From Agrypnia vestita (lineage: Eukaryota; Arthropoda; Insecta; Trichoptera; Phryganeidae): a stretch of 64,000 bases of DNA. Made by a program: the position numbers and the translations under genes. The stretch covers positions 1-64,000 of the forward strand of contig JADDOH010011215.1 of NCBI GenBank assembly GCA_016648135.1, read 5' to 3'. Below the pieces are notes generated by a model, which saw only the letters and a list, made by a program, of their open reading frames with translations, was not told where the DNA came from and ran no database searches. The stretch's first letter is position 1. Every line of letters starts with the position of its first letter. This document shows positions 34,859-45,589 of the stretch, piece by piece.

Positions 34859-35625
34859 ACTAGCTGTAACCAGTCAAAAATGACGGAACATTTGCGTTTT
34901 TGTTAAGCCCTATTTACTAGCTGTGCCCGCGCGGCTTCGCACGCGTAGATTTTTAGAACACTGTTTAGATCGTCATAGAACTTTTGCGAACCTTCTAGAA
35001 CATTCTCCTTCCAGAACTTTCAAGAAATTCGAATGTACAGGAACCTTCTAGACACATCGACACATTCCGCCACTCAGTTTAATACCTTATAGAACTTTCG
35101 GGAATTTTCTAGAACCTTCTCCTTTCAGAACTTTCTAGAGAAGGTTTTTCCTGAACCTTCTTGACTCACCGACACAGTCAGCACACCTATTTTGAAACAA
35201 TCTGAAGCATTTGCGGCCTTCCCATAACAAAACAATATGCTAGAATGCACATTTTCGTCACCCACTCCCACCCACGCTCAGCCACCCCCACCAAACTCGC
35301 ACATTTTCAATGGGACACCAAGGGCTATCCACCATCATAACCACCAGGGGGTGGTAGTATCTGGTTGGGAAGAAAACCTATATATATATATATATATATA
35401 TATTGATTGATTTAAAGTATCTATCTGGCGTTCCACGGAGAGGCGGCCGTAGCAACCTGCGTAGAGCGCCCGGTTTGGGTTTGCTGGCCCGGTGCTCCAT
35501 CTCCGGCCATTTAATTTATTATTTTAGCCGTGAATTCGAATGAAATTACAGACGTTACACGAAGTTACAGATGGACAGACAGACATAAGGACGGACAGAC
35601 AACGAATTTATTATGTTTGATTTAG
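34859..35625 (+). repeat. family Y copy split by a family X insertion
   Basis: 34859-34915 carries the Y head (ACTAGCTGTAACCAGTCAAA, TGACGGAACATTTGCG). Y resumes at about 35404 with AAAGTATCTATCTGGCGTTC and runs through TTTAGCCGTGAATTCGA to the GACAGACAGACA tail. The break falls at the TA-rich position after GCCCTA, where uninterrupted copies read TAGTATATATT. Confidence 0.75.
34916..35403 (+). repeat. family X copy inserted in family Y
   Basis: It begins ACTAGCTGTGCCCGCGCGGC and ends with a TA run of about 12 units (35379-35403). It matches the reversed copy 8346-8822. No frame is conserved. Being inside Y, this copy is younger than that Y copy. Confidence 0.75.
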
Positions 35626-36150
35626 AAAAGAAAAGAAAAAGAAGTCCTCCTTTTCTTGAATTGAATAATATCCGATTCTCATTTTTTTTATACCTATTTA
35701 AATAATATTAATTCTCAATCAGCACTATGTTGTCGGCAATACGTATTGATTGCATTACATCTATTAGGTACAGGATTATTGATGAAGCCATGTAGGAATG
35801 TTGCGCAGAATCATTAAAAAAATCAATATTTGACTGAAAATATAATATATTTTAATGTAAAACGTTACTATCTTAGGAATTCCTTATTTAGAGGATGACA
35901 TTAATTCATACATCCTACATTTGGTCGGTAGGCCGTTATTCTCCCACATATCGATTGATGGCTGGCGCCAGACTATGTACCCACTTCTCGCCTGCGCCAT
36001 TGCCTTAGAAACGAACTGAAGCCGAATAGGTGTTCTATCTACGCGCTATCTACATGTTTACTGTATATTAAAAAAGTATTTTCGAATATGCTTAATATTA
36101 TAATTATAAAAAAATTTGGAAAATGATCTCACCTTATTTTACAATTTAAA
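35626..36150. other. AT-rich, nothing recognised
   Basis: 35930-36045 has slightly more CpG but no frame or shared repeat. Confidence 0.3.
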
Positions 36151-36151
36151 T

Positions 36152-36192
36152 ATAATAATTTCGTTGTCTGTCTGTCTGTCCATTTGTCTAAA
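36152..36192 (-). repeat. reversed family Y tail fragment
   Basis: AATTTCGTTGTCTGTCTGTC is the reverse of the GACAGACA-rich Y tail. The rest of the family is not recognisable to its right. Confidence 0.4.
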
Positions 36193-36217
36193 ATTTTAAA
36201 TAACTAGACTGGAGTGT

Positions 36218-36388
36218 GGGTACGATACGAGAGGCGAGCGGCAGAGCGTCAGAGCGTCAATGCGCCAGGGTAGTGAGGGGCGCATTGACGGCAGAGTAGT
36301 GAGCTTGGCTATACCGTGGCCGGCGCCCCTCACTACTCCGGCGCATTGACGCTCTGACGCTTTGCCACTCGCCGCTCGTATCGTACCC
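36218..36388. mobile_element. GC-rich 171-bp palindromic (fold-back) element
   Basis: The left arm from GGGTACGATACGAG to TAGTGAGGGGCGC (about 36218-36282) and the right arm from GCGCCCCTCACTACT to CTCGTATCGTACCC (about 36325-36388) are almost perfect reverse complements. Each arm contains GCGTCA words in near-tandem. The loop repeats parts of the arm (GCGCATTGACG, AGTAGTGAG), so the arm itself seems built of smaller repeats. GC content is high while both flanks are AT-rich. No target duplication is evident, and the frame across it is meaningless. Confidence 0.8.
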
Positions 36389-37026
36389 GAGGCCTGATAC
36401 CCAATTACACGGTCTTGATATTTTATATTATTATTTTGTTTTAGATTTAAACGAATAGTCAATAAAAAACAAATGGTTTTCTTTTAATTAATGAATTTTC
36501 AGCTTCAAATTCCTCCAATATGTCCCGTGATTTTTAATGGATATACGACTAGTTTAAAAATATTTTTTTTAAATATAGTTTGATTCTATGACTACGTAGT
36601 AGGTACATTCTAGTTAATTCACTAAAATAATACTAAAAACGTAAAATTGTTGCAGAAAATGTGAAAGAATTGCTACAATTACACCATCATATCTTAAGTA
36701 AGACTTTTACGATCTTTCTAACAATACAATGTTCTAAAACTACACTTATCTATGAACATCTACAAGATACACGTAGATATTTATAATTCCTTTGATGTAT
36801 CCGAAATTATAACTTGAAGTTGGCTCAACTATAGATAATAATAGTTTGACTTTGAAAACCGATATCTGCTATATTTAAAAATAATTATTATTTTATATAT
36901 GAAATATATTAGGCTTACAATAAGTATTAGCGTGGCCCTAAAAATGTCAATACCTTTAGTACGTATTATTTAAAATAAGTAAACCGTTTAGTGTAAATAC
37001 ATGGATGGTGTCATTTTCATTCATAT
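36389..37026. other. AT-rich, nothing recognised
   Basis: No gene or shared repeat seen. Confidence 0.35.
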
Positions 37027-37510
37027 ACAGGGTGTCTCATAGCTAGTAGCAAAAACTTTACAGGCAGATTCCTGCCTTGATAATGAGTCGAAAATGGTAA
37101 GCAACATGACCTAATCAATAATCTAATATCTATAGACCTATATAATAGCAGTATCAAAGTTTGCATTTTTTAAAATATATCTGATTAATTATTATCAAAA
37201 AGTTGAATTGTCATTACAGTAACATATATAGATTTTGAAAAATTCATTCGCTTCAATACAACTCAATAAAATGATAAAAACCTTGTAAAAAAATATTTTC
37301 AATTTGTGCAAGGTTTTTATCATTTTATTCGACTTGTATTATAGCGAATGAATATTTCGTAAGCGATATAACTTGCTGTAATGATAGTTCAAATTTTTGC
37401 AAAAAATAAGTCAGAAGTATTGAAAAAATGCAAACTTTGATACTGCTATTATATAGGTCTATAGATATTAGATGCCATAACTATTATATAGGTCTATAGG
37501 TCATGGTCAA
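37027..37510. mobile_element. family G fold-back element, ~190-bp arms
   Basis: It starts ACAGGGTGTCTC. The arms (about 37098-37285 and 37312-37505) pair over most of their length: AGACCTATATAATAGCAG and GTATCAAAGTTTGCATTTTT appear in one arm and their complements in the other. The centre is AAAATGATAAAAACCTTG facing CAAGGTTTTTATCATTTT. The right arm has an extra local duplication of CTATTATATAGGTCTATAG. The expected right terminus is missing. Confidence 0.75.
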
Positions 37511-38025
37511 TTTAATTTTATTACAGCTATTTTATTTATTATGGTAAGATTTATTTACGTATTTGGTATTGTATGGTAGTTGTTATTGGTCTGGTCATGA
37601 CAAATCAGTAATCAGATGTTCGTCTTGAAAAAATTCAAATAAAAATTTGAATATTTTTGTTTTATTTGCTATATATTTTCCAACTCACAAATTAAAATTT
37701 GTGTTGATTGTAAAAATAATTAATTCTTCTTGATTTATTGTCAACTCTTCTAAAAGTATAAAACTGTCAAAACGTGGATGTTTATTATTTGTCATATACA
37801 TCTCGTCCAAGAAGTAATACGAAATAAACCTAAAATGTCTTTTAAAAACATTTTTAAATTTATTTTTATTTCTCCTGAAAATTATGGTGTATTTTTCAAA
37901 GATATTATTTTTCATTATCTGAAAAAAAATAAACTAATGTAAAGTAAACAAATAATACATTAATTCTAAAGATATTTGAATTCGTTAGAATTAATTTGAT
38001 AAGATAACTTGATCAAGACTCCTCT
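37511..38025. other. AT-rich, nothing recognised
   Basis: A 76-codon minus frame (37685-37915) is Lys/Ile/Phe-rich and has no known motif; it is not called a gene. Confidence 0.35.
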
Positions 38026-38447
38026 CTGGAATGTAGGTACTAATGTATGGCAGCGAAGCATAGACCATCGGCCAGAGCATGTCCGGGAGGCTAGCGGCCT
38101 TTGAGGTGTGGTGCTACAGGCGCCAAACCCATTGGTCAGAACAATCCGAAACGACGAGGTGTTGAGGAGAGTGTGTGAAAAGAAGCGGCTCCTGAACAGA
38201 ATCGCCCAACAACGAGCAATTTGTATAGGCCATAATATAAGGCATCCGGGCCTGCTTTTTAATGGCTGGGACATGTTGAAGGCAACAGTAATGGAGGCCG
38301 CCCGAGATTAAGCTACCTAGACCAGATTATCGGAGATGTGCGATCTAGCACCTACCAAGAAGTAAAGAGGCTGGCAGGTGACAGAGAGGAGTGGAGAAAT
38401 CGAGTACTTGTTGCAGACCAATCGTAGACGACCCAAAAAAAGTATTT
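38026..38447 (+). mobile_element. LINE 3' end (RTE-like), frameshifted
   Basis: Frames encode LAAFEVWCYRR, then NDEVLRRVCEKKRLLNRIAQ, RAICIGHNIRHPGLL and further on RLSYLDQIIGDV and REEWRNRVL. These are the standard C-terminal elements of many insect LINE reverse transcriptases (LEAFEMWCYRR, NEEVLRR, xxGHxxRH, W(R/L)xRV). At least two frameshifts separate them. The copy ends GACGACCCAAAAAAAG, a short A tail. 5'-truncated. Confidence 0.85.
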
Positions 38448-39596
38448 AAAAGGGAAGAGAAGTCATTTTCCTCCCTTGCTTACATAAATATTGAGAATGA
38501 AAATTTTCGATGAAGTTTTGTGCTTGCTGAGGGTTGGTATATATTATTGATCGGCTCTTTAAATAAAAATACACCTAAAATAGATAATGAATGATTCAAT
38601 TCGCTCAGCACTAGTCCTGTACTATTATTTACGGAAGTTTCGAGAGCGAATTTCATCAATATAAAACACTCGTTAAGAGTTGTCGTAAGAATGATAATTT
38701 TCCCCTGATTGTTAATAGTGTAAGATGATTATCTATAAATTGCAAAACTGAGTCAGCCATAAAGATTTTATTGAATTGTAAACATGCTTGATCATTTATT
38801 CCAAGGTGAAAAATAATACATCAATTATTTGAGATATACTAAGTCATAAATTGGTATAACTGGCCACTGCCCACTAATAGCTCGCTTGCTAATAACGTCA
38901 GATATATCTCAGTTGTTGAAATATGCCGTCCGATTTTTTTTTAATAAAAAATTTGGACAACTATCCATGGATTTAGGAAAAAAAATTAAAATCTTTGACT
39001 TCGGAAAAAAGATAAAAAAAACTAGTAATTTCAACAGTAAAAATATTTCGATATTGCACCAGCAGACATGATGGGTAGCGCAGTACCGACACCGTACAGA
39101 AACAAATATTACGTTGTGTATTGTGTATTTTTCCGTACTGGAAAAGTAACGAAACCGTGCGATATTTTGACTATTTGAGTTTTATCTAACATACCCAAGG
39201 AAGTTTTACTTCAGAAATTTTACATACACTTCAAACTGTTATTTGTAGTGTATGTAAAAATAAAATTAAAATAAATACAGGTATGTCACGTGTTAAGCAA
39301 GCTAGAATAATTGCTTTGCTATGAAGCGATCTGTAAATCTGACTCACCAACAGAACAAAAAATATTAATAACAATTGGTTTGGTGGAATTTTGCTGTGGT
39401 TTGCCTCAACCAACTATATTCGAAGACGTTATTATTTTTCTAGCAATATTGTGTATTTACCTCTTGCCCACATGCTAATTGAGTCAAACAGGAAAAATTC
39501 AGTAAGAACTTTCTAAAATCTGGTAAAGTTTGTCTTTGTTTTATTTCAGAACATTGTGGAAGAAGAAATTAATAACTGCATATGAAATAATCTTTT
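38448..39596. other. AT-rich, nothing recognised
   Basis: No supported gene or shared repeat. Confidence 0.35.
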
Positions 39597-39985
39597 TTTA
39601 AATATTGATTGTATTACTTGTATGTATCTACTTATATTTTATTAATTACACCTACATGTTTCGTAAAAACTTTTCCATCGTCAGGGTATTTTATAAATGT
39701 CAAAATATCAAAATGAATAATGTCTTTTGTTTTCTGTTTATCTAAATTATTTTTAAATATTATTGCTGAAGTTCCTGATTACACAATTCTTGGAAATTTT
39801 TTTAGAATTGGGCTAGTAGTTAAATTTAATTGATTATTAAGAATATTTTGTTTACTCTTACATGCTTTACAAATTTCTAATGATTCTAAATTATTCACCT
39901 GATGACGGAAAGGGTTTTCCGAAACATGTAGGTGTAATTAATAAAATATAAGTAGATACATACAAATAATACAATCAATATTTAA
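39597..39985. mobile_element. MITE with ~90-bp terminal inverted repeats
   Basis: The left end 39597-39690 and right end 39895-39985 are reverse complements with few mismatches: TACACCTACATGTTTCG against CGAAACATGTAGGTGTA and GTATGTATCTACTTATATTT against its complement. The ~200-bp interior is AT-rich and non-coding. The ends, TTTAAATATTGATTGT-like, do not reveal an unambiguous target duplication. Superfamily unresolved. Confidence 0.75.
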
Positions 39986-40170
39986 GAATGTCAATCTAAA
40001 ATGCTGCTGAATCAATTGAAAAAAAAATTCTATAAGCTTTAAATACAGCATTAGTACTTACTTCATGTAATTTTCCTCGAAAAATGAGAATTGTGAGGTT
40101 ACGTTTGCGAAAGGTACTTCGGTAATCCGTTTGAAGCTCTGTCAGGCCTGACCGCCTGGTTAAGAAGGTA

Positions 40171-40319
40171 CAGTTGCCGGCAAACTTCTTGAAATTTTTT
40201 GGCGTAGTGGGGGAATGCGCAGAAGACAAATTTCTACCAACGAGACCCAAAATTATTAAGTACATGCGCAAACTTCTCCCTACTACGGCGAAAAATTTCA
40301 AGATGTTTGCCGGCTACTG
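40171..40319. mobile_element. 149-bp MITE, TA target duplication
   Basis: The ends CAGTTGCCGGCAAACTTCTT and GATGTTTGCCGGCTACTG are inverted repeats that continue inward for ~50 bp, up to AATGCGCA facing TGCGCAAA. TA flanks both sides (40169-40170, 40320-40321), suggesting a Tc1/mariner-type transposase. Frames on both strands are reflections of the inverted repeat. Confidence 0.75.
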
Positions 40320-40321
40320 TA

Positions 40322-41100
40322 CCCGAGAAATCAGTCCCCTTTCTAAAGGCATTGCACAGGATACCGCAAATAAAGCAATTTACGGTGAGAGAAATATGTG
40401 AAAATATACAAATCCCCTTATTTGAGTAAGACGAACATCATTTTTTTTTATTATCGTCTATTAAGTGTTGGGATAACAATCTTCAGATCTATATATTGCT
40501 ATTTTCGGAATACGGCCGAATACAAGAGTTCTCAAGCTTGACGAAATAGAGCTACGTCTTTGCATATTCCCATTATCGAACAGAACAGATAGATGGAACG
40601 CCAATAATTTCATAACCGCAGCCCACATTATATACCTACCTATTTTGAGGCTGAACGCGCATAATATTATCCGAGTTGCTCAATCGAAAAACGTTTTTGC
40701 GGTCTACGATTTTAAAAGTTATGTCCCGGGTGATTTTCTGAACAAAATGCCTTATTGCGTCAGTCCTGTCAAAATTCTCCGGTTCACTGACCTGGAAAAA
40801 ATGACTGCCAAATATCCGAATTAACCAAAAAAATGTCTGGATAAACGGCATGCCAACAAAATGTACTTAAGAAATAAATGCTGTCAAAAGAATTACTGAC
40901 ATTATGAAAGACTTTATTATACAACTGAAAAATAATTTCGAATCAAGATGTGTGCCAAGATTCTCAAGAATACAAATTTTCTTACAATAATCGAACAGTT
41001 GTCGAATTTTTGGAAGCAATGGAATTATTGAAGTTGTACATATTAGTTTATTCTATGTATATTTTTCTAGGATATTCTGTCGCGTATATCTGAACTCTCT
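40322..41100. other. nothing recognised
   Basis: Minus and plus frames up to 71 codons show no known domain. No shared repeat. Confidence 0.3.
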
Positions 41101-41157
41101 GACCGTTTCGGATCCCATTGCAGGGTCCAGCATCAGGGCTGATGTGACGAGTAAGTA
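41101..41157 (-). repeat. partial family F arm next to a GTAA run
   Basis: GTTTCGGATCCCATTGCAGG followed by GTCCAGCATCAGGGCTGAT is the inner part of an F arm on the minus strand. It is followed at 41150-41161 by GAGTAAGTAAGTAAG, like the GTAA tail of the LINE at 4020-4390. Confidence 0.5.
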
Positions 41158-41280
41158 AGTAAGTGTTGATGTTATGGTTCAGTATTGACTGCGAACGTTG
41201 TAAGGGCAGGGTTAAATGTGCAAGCTCATTCTCTCCAGCTATGTTCCAATACAAGGTATACGATACACCACGTGTTTATT

Positions 41281-41768
41281 TATATCTTCTTCTTCTTCTT
41301 CTTCTTTTGGTGTCATGTCAGGTCCCCCCAACGTTGACTATCACCCGAGAGAAAGCGTCCCTGTCCTGGGCAGCACGAAACAGCTCTCCAACACTTCTTA
41401 TGCCCGTCCAGTCGCGTATATTGCGGAGCCAGGAAATTTGTCTCCTTCCAACACCTCTACGACCCTCTATCTTGCCCATAAGAATCAGGTGGAGCAATTC
41501 ATATTTTTCTCCTCTGAGCACATGACCCAAATACGATACCTTTCGGATTTTGATATTTGTCAGCAACTCTCTATTCACTCTAGCTCTTTGAAGAACTCTT
41601 GTGTTGCTGACCATATCCGTCCAGGGTATCCGGAGCATTCTCCGATGTATCCACATTTCGAACGCCTCCAGCCGGTTCATGCTACTCACTTTGAGGGTCC
41701 ACGATTCTACTCCGTACAGCAGGACTGACCATATATAACATTTGACCAGTCGCTGTCGAAGTTTCAGA
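41281..41768 (-). mobile_element. LINE 3' end (RTE-like) with GAA tail
   Basis: The minus frame from about 41768 to 41318 is open. It encodes LLYGVESWTLK, then NRLEAFEMWIHRRMLRIPWT, YLGHVLRGEKYELLHLILMG, GRRQISWLRNIRDWTG and finally LFRAAQDRDAFSRVIVNVGG. All are landmarks of the reverse transcriptase C-terminus in RTE-like LINEs. After the stop the minus strand carries about 6 GAA units (41306-41288), the 3' tail. The 5' end stops abruptly near 41768, as expected for target-primed truncation. Of the LINE remnants here it has the longest intact C-terminal frame. Confidence 0.9.
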
Positions 41769-42027
41769 TTAAGATTGTTTATTTATATAACATATCAAAA
41801 AACTTTTATTTGTTTGAAAATTATCGAGAACAAAAATTTCACGTCATGGAATTCACTTGTCGCTTGGCAACCTGAAACTTGAGGCTTGTTTTGCTTGAGG
41901 GAACTGACGTACTTGTTGCATTGTCATTAAGACACTTGCCCAACGGTATAGTAGTGGCGGGTTCGAGCTTCGTTCTAGACCGGCAAGTTAATCCTATTTG
42001 TCATAGCACCGACGTTTATCTTACGCA
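41769..42027. other. nothing recognised
   Basis: Short flank between two repeats; no gene. Confidence 0.3.
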
Positions 42028-42298
42028 CTAGCTGCAACCCGTCAAAAATGACGGAATATTAGTTCGCGTCTTTGCTAAGCCCTAATATACAGCATACTTT
42101 TGGCGCTCCGCGGAGAGGCGGCCATAGCAACATGCGTTAAAAGGCCGGTTAGGTTTTGATGGCCCGGGGTTCTAGCCTCATCTCATGCCCTTAAATTAAA
42201 TAAAAGTTTTTTAACCGTGAATTGGAACGAAATTACGGACGTTACGCGAGTTACAGGGACGGACAGAAAACAAAATTATTATGTCTGATAAGTATAAC
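42028..42298 (+). repeat. family Y interspersed copy
   Basis: It starts ACTAGCTGCAACCCGTCAAA, includes TGACGGAATATTAGTTCGCG, GCTCCGCGGAGAGGCGGCC and AACCGTGAATTGGAACG, and ends near ATTATTATGTCTGATAAGT. Uninterrupted copy, useful as the reference for the split copy at 34859. Confidence 0.75.
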
Positions 42299-42964
42299 AA
42301 CGAACTTTAACTTCTAAAGCGCGTACTAAATAATCACGGTTATAATGTCATTAAATGTTTTAAAAGAGGCAAAAAAACTTAAGCGATACATTTTTCTCTG
42401 CCTCGTTATTACCTTTATCAGAGATATCAATATCAGCTTAGTGAAAACGTTATCTTTATATTATCTGCAGTTAATCATATTAAAGTTTTCTGTTGTGAAA
42501 TATAAAGTTTGGCTTCAGTACTTTGATAGTGATTACATGATCGGTATATTCCACATTTACACATTACGTCCAGTATCGCTAACCCGTATATATTCCTTAT
42601 ATTCAGTTTATATTTTAATTTATACTGTAATTGTAGTCTTCGAAATGCCGAGAAAACGGAGCATAACTTAAATTTTTATTTTTTTAAATGTTTTTGTTTT
42701 CAGAACCACAAAAAACTTTTTTTTATTGCTTGTTCAACATTTACATGCCCAACTGCACAGCAGTATTACGGCATAATTTCCAGATTATCTTTAAATGTTT
42801 TTACGTTATACCCTCATGCCATACTAGGACAATCTGTCAGGGTTATTCATTATCTGATGAACTTCGAAGATCAAATGAAATGGTGCCATTTAGGTAATAC
42901 AAATACAGGTGTGTTGCAAAAAAAACTTCTGCAGGAGTGCTCCATTGAGGAAAAATTGTTTCGT
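42299..42964. other. AT-rich, nothing recognised
   Basis: A 108-codon plus frame (42345-42671) and a 69-codon frame (42688-42897) are hydrophobic/aromatic by composition and carry no motif; not called genes. Confidence 0.35.
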
Positions 42965-43335
42965 CATGTTACTTACTTCCTTACTATCCATCACCTCGTT
43001 CGTCACCACCCGTGGGGGAGAGGATAGAGTGCCATACTCTTCTGACCTGACATACAACTCTCCCCTCATCCACATTCATACATCTTCGCATGCAAGCTCG
43101 ACGGTTGTTGAGACTTCTAACGGGAGCATCTTCTAGTATCTGGTTAATCTGGTCGTGCCATGTCTTTCGCGGTCGCCCTCTCTTTCTGGCGCCGTCAACA
43201 CTTGCATTATATATCTTTCTTACCATTCATTCCTCATTCGTTCGCTCAACCAAACCAAACCCAACTCAACTCAACCCAAACCACTTGAGCGACCCTGTTT
43301 TAATTTTATGAATTATGCTACGATCAGCTTTACAT
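42965..43335 (-). mobile_element. LINE 3' end, same family as 4020-4390
   Basis: On the minus strand the frame encodes MVRKIYNASVDGARKRGRPR, then KTWHDQINQILEDAPVRSLN and RRACMRRCMNVDEGRVVC. Upstream is a GSLKW-like start; between them GGTTTGG/GAGTT words have expanded (43240-43290), breaking the frame. The tail on the minus strand is AAGGAAGTAAGTAAC, a GTAA-type end. It is more complete than the 4020 copy. Confidence 0.85.
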
Positions 43336-43511
43336 TCATTCCTAATATCTTCATTATTTCCTCTTTCATAAATAGATTTGTACACATACGTCATGTTACA
43401 GAGAAGTTATCCACTAGCAATATGGGGATGAGCGCGCATTTGGCGTTAACCATAACAGCATCCAGCATTCTATTCAGAAGAAACATTTATTTACTCGCTG
43501 TAGTCTTCATA

Positions 43512-44225
43512 GGCGATTCTGAACAATCTGCGTTATGCAGATGATACGGCGCATCTAGCAAGTAAAATTGAGGGTTGAAAACTTTTGCTGAACCATGTAG
43601 TTAATGCACGTGAGAATTTTGAGTCAGAAATAAATGCAACTAAAACAAAATATACGCTCATTAGCAAAAATAACGTAGTTGAAAAGTGAAATTCGAACGA
43701 AATAAGAGAAGGTAAAAAGTATTATAGGTATACTTGGGTTGCAATGTGAATGAAAGATGGGATGCTTCTTGAAAACATACGCTCCGCGCGCAACCTTTCT
43801 CTGTATGAAAAAGATGGTCACGTGTTCTCAATATTATTTTATGATATGGAAGCAAGGACATGGACGAAGTTACCGAAATGTCAGATGTTGAGATGTCAGA
43901 AGAATACTCAAAATATGCTGGATGGATTAAGTTACGAATGAAGATATTATGCCTCGAATAAATAAAGAAAAATAAGTAATTAAAACGTCGAAAATTTGAA
44001 AACTTCAATTTCTCAGATATCTTGATGAGATATCCAAGGAAGTCCGAAATCTTTCACCTCATAACGCAGTGGAAGATTGCCGGAAGTTGGGGCCCTGGAA
44101 GAAGAACATCATGGCTGAAAACCTGAGACAGTGGTTTGGTCAGTCAATTGTAGCTTTTCGGGTCGCAGTAAATAAAGTGTTTATAGCTAACATGATAAAG
44201 TCGAAGTACGTTGAACTAATAGGGT
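43512..44225 (+). mobile_element. LINE remnant with reverse transcriptase YADD motif
   Basis: The plus strand encodes ILNNLRYADDTAHLASKIEG; YADD, the catalytic core of reverse transcriptase, is at 43534-43545. Then come LLLNHVVNARENFESEINAT and KTKYTLISKNNVV, the segment that follows the catalytic loop. Further right are EAWT-type remains, MDxVTNE-like words and, at 44090-44215, GPGRRTSW and NLRQWFGQSIVA followed by VNKVFIANMI, the C-terminus. Stops and several frameshifts inactivate it. Part of the original 3' end beyond 44225 is lost. This is the only stretch in the window where the catalytic motif survives. Confidence 0.85.
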
Positions 44226-44361
44226 ACTAGAATAAGCATTTTTATACACTGAAAACATCATTTCCAGCTGCGAAACTATGTATATTATGTCATGGGAAGG
44301 ACTATAGATGTCTTTAGCATGAATCTATGAAAGAAACTCATTTAGAACATATAAAATTCTA
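44226..44361. other. short spacer, nothing recognised
   Basis: Separates two oppositely oriented LINE remnants. Confidence 0.3.
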
Positions 44362-44620
44362 CTTCTTCTTCCTTTTAATAGACCTGGGTGGTCTGTTCAT
44401 CAGAGGATAGTGCCTCTTGTGAGGTGGATTTCCAGCTTCCTTCCATCTTTTGGGAAGTCTTCCGCGAGGACGGGTTCCGTGATATTGATTATGTAGTGCC
44501 ATGTAAGGGATTCTGGCGATGTTCATTCTCCGAACATGACCATACCAGTCTCTGCTTCGTTGTATACTTCATCAGACAATGGCCACAGCCTCACATATAT
44601 CTCTTATTCTAGTGTAGTAT
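44362..44620 (-). mobile_element. LINE 3' end, minus strand
   Basis: The minus frame encodes RDWYGHVRRMNIARIPYMAL, then GTRPRGRLPKRWKEA. WxGHVxRM and RxRGRxPKRWxE are the closing motifs of another insect LINE reverse transcriptase family. The end is AGGAAGAAGAAG on the minus strand, a GAA-rich tail. 5'-truncated. Confidence 0.8.
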
Positions 44621-44639
44621 ACGAGTATATACAACTTAA

Positions 44640-44830
44640 AAAAATTTGACAGTGTGTGGATGTTCTTACGGTGGAATTGGTAAACGTTGCATTGTTAAAG
44701 TGATCACTTAAGCCAGCTCACACAGGTCGTAAGTCCTAGGCCGGCCTATAAAGACATCCATAAACGTTTCCCATATAAATAGCTTCGTCTCTGTGAGACT
44801 TCTATACTTACTTGATGATACAATAAAAAA
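44640..44830. repeat. repeat sharing words with 51735-51834 and 53119-53210
   Basis: CATATAAATAGCTTC, a three-base variable stretch and CTGTGAGAC occur here at 44774-44800 and again at 53178-53204; both regions also hold AGTGATCAC upstream (44698 and 51742). In the second place a mariner lies between the two landmarks. The similarity is short, so the family assignment is tentative. Confidence 0.4.
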
Positions 44831-45589
44831 CTAATTATAATTTCTGCCCGAGTACAACTTGTGAGAAATAAATCTGAATTATTTATTTGTTCAATATAAC
44901 ATGTACTCTAAAATCCACACACAATCAATTCAAATTTCATATGATAATATGCTATCAAGAAGAATTTAGAAATAATTATTAAAGCTTAGGATATGTTTCA
45001 CATTTTTTTTGCAAAATTAACCCAAATATCTACGAATTGTATTTATATTTTGTTTGAACAAATGTCTACGAATTGTATATACATTTTTGTTTGAACTGAC
45101 GTGTTGCAAAATCCTTTTAACTACTTGAAGTAATATAGATTTTATGTGTTTCATTACATTATAAATGTTATTATTTTTTGTCATAAAATTTAAAAAAAAA
45201 TTAATAACTTCAAGAATTTTCACAAGAACAAAAAAACCTCTAATAAGAATAAAATACGAAATATTATGCTTTTTACTAATTCACTTATTCAGATGATTAA
45301 ACCTTGCAGTAACAATACCTAAGCCCATGGCTTGTGCGCGCCACTAACCTATTCACAGTTGAGATACTTAAAAGTTTTTATTTGGCCTATATATACATAG
45401 TTTAAGTTATTAAAAGTTTAGGTGTAAGATTTTCGAACACAATCAATGATAAGATAAACATAATAAGGAACATACCTCTTCAGAAGCCTGGAAGCTGATT
45501 CTTCTTAAGCACAAATCTTCATTAGGTAAATATCAACTTCAAAAGAAACACACATAAATAAAGTACCGACTGGCTCAGACGTCGAGTTA
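44831..45589. other. AT-rich, nothing recognised
   Basis: No supported gene. A 68-codon minus frame at 45017-45223 is composed of short internal repeats (CTACGAATTGTAT twice) and is discounted. Confidence 0.35.

Noticed and set aside
42345..42897. Frames of 108 and 69 codons
   Set aside because: Hydrophobic, aromatic composition without motif or codon bias; no splice or promoter support.
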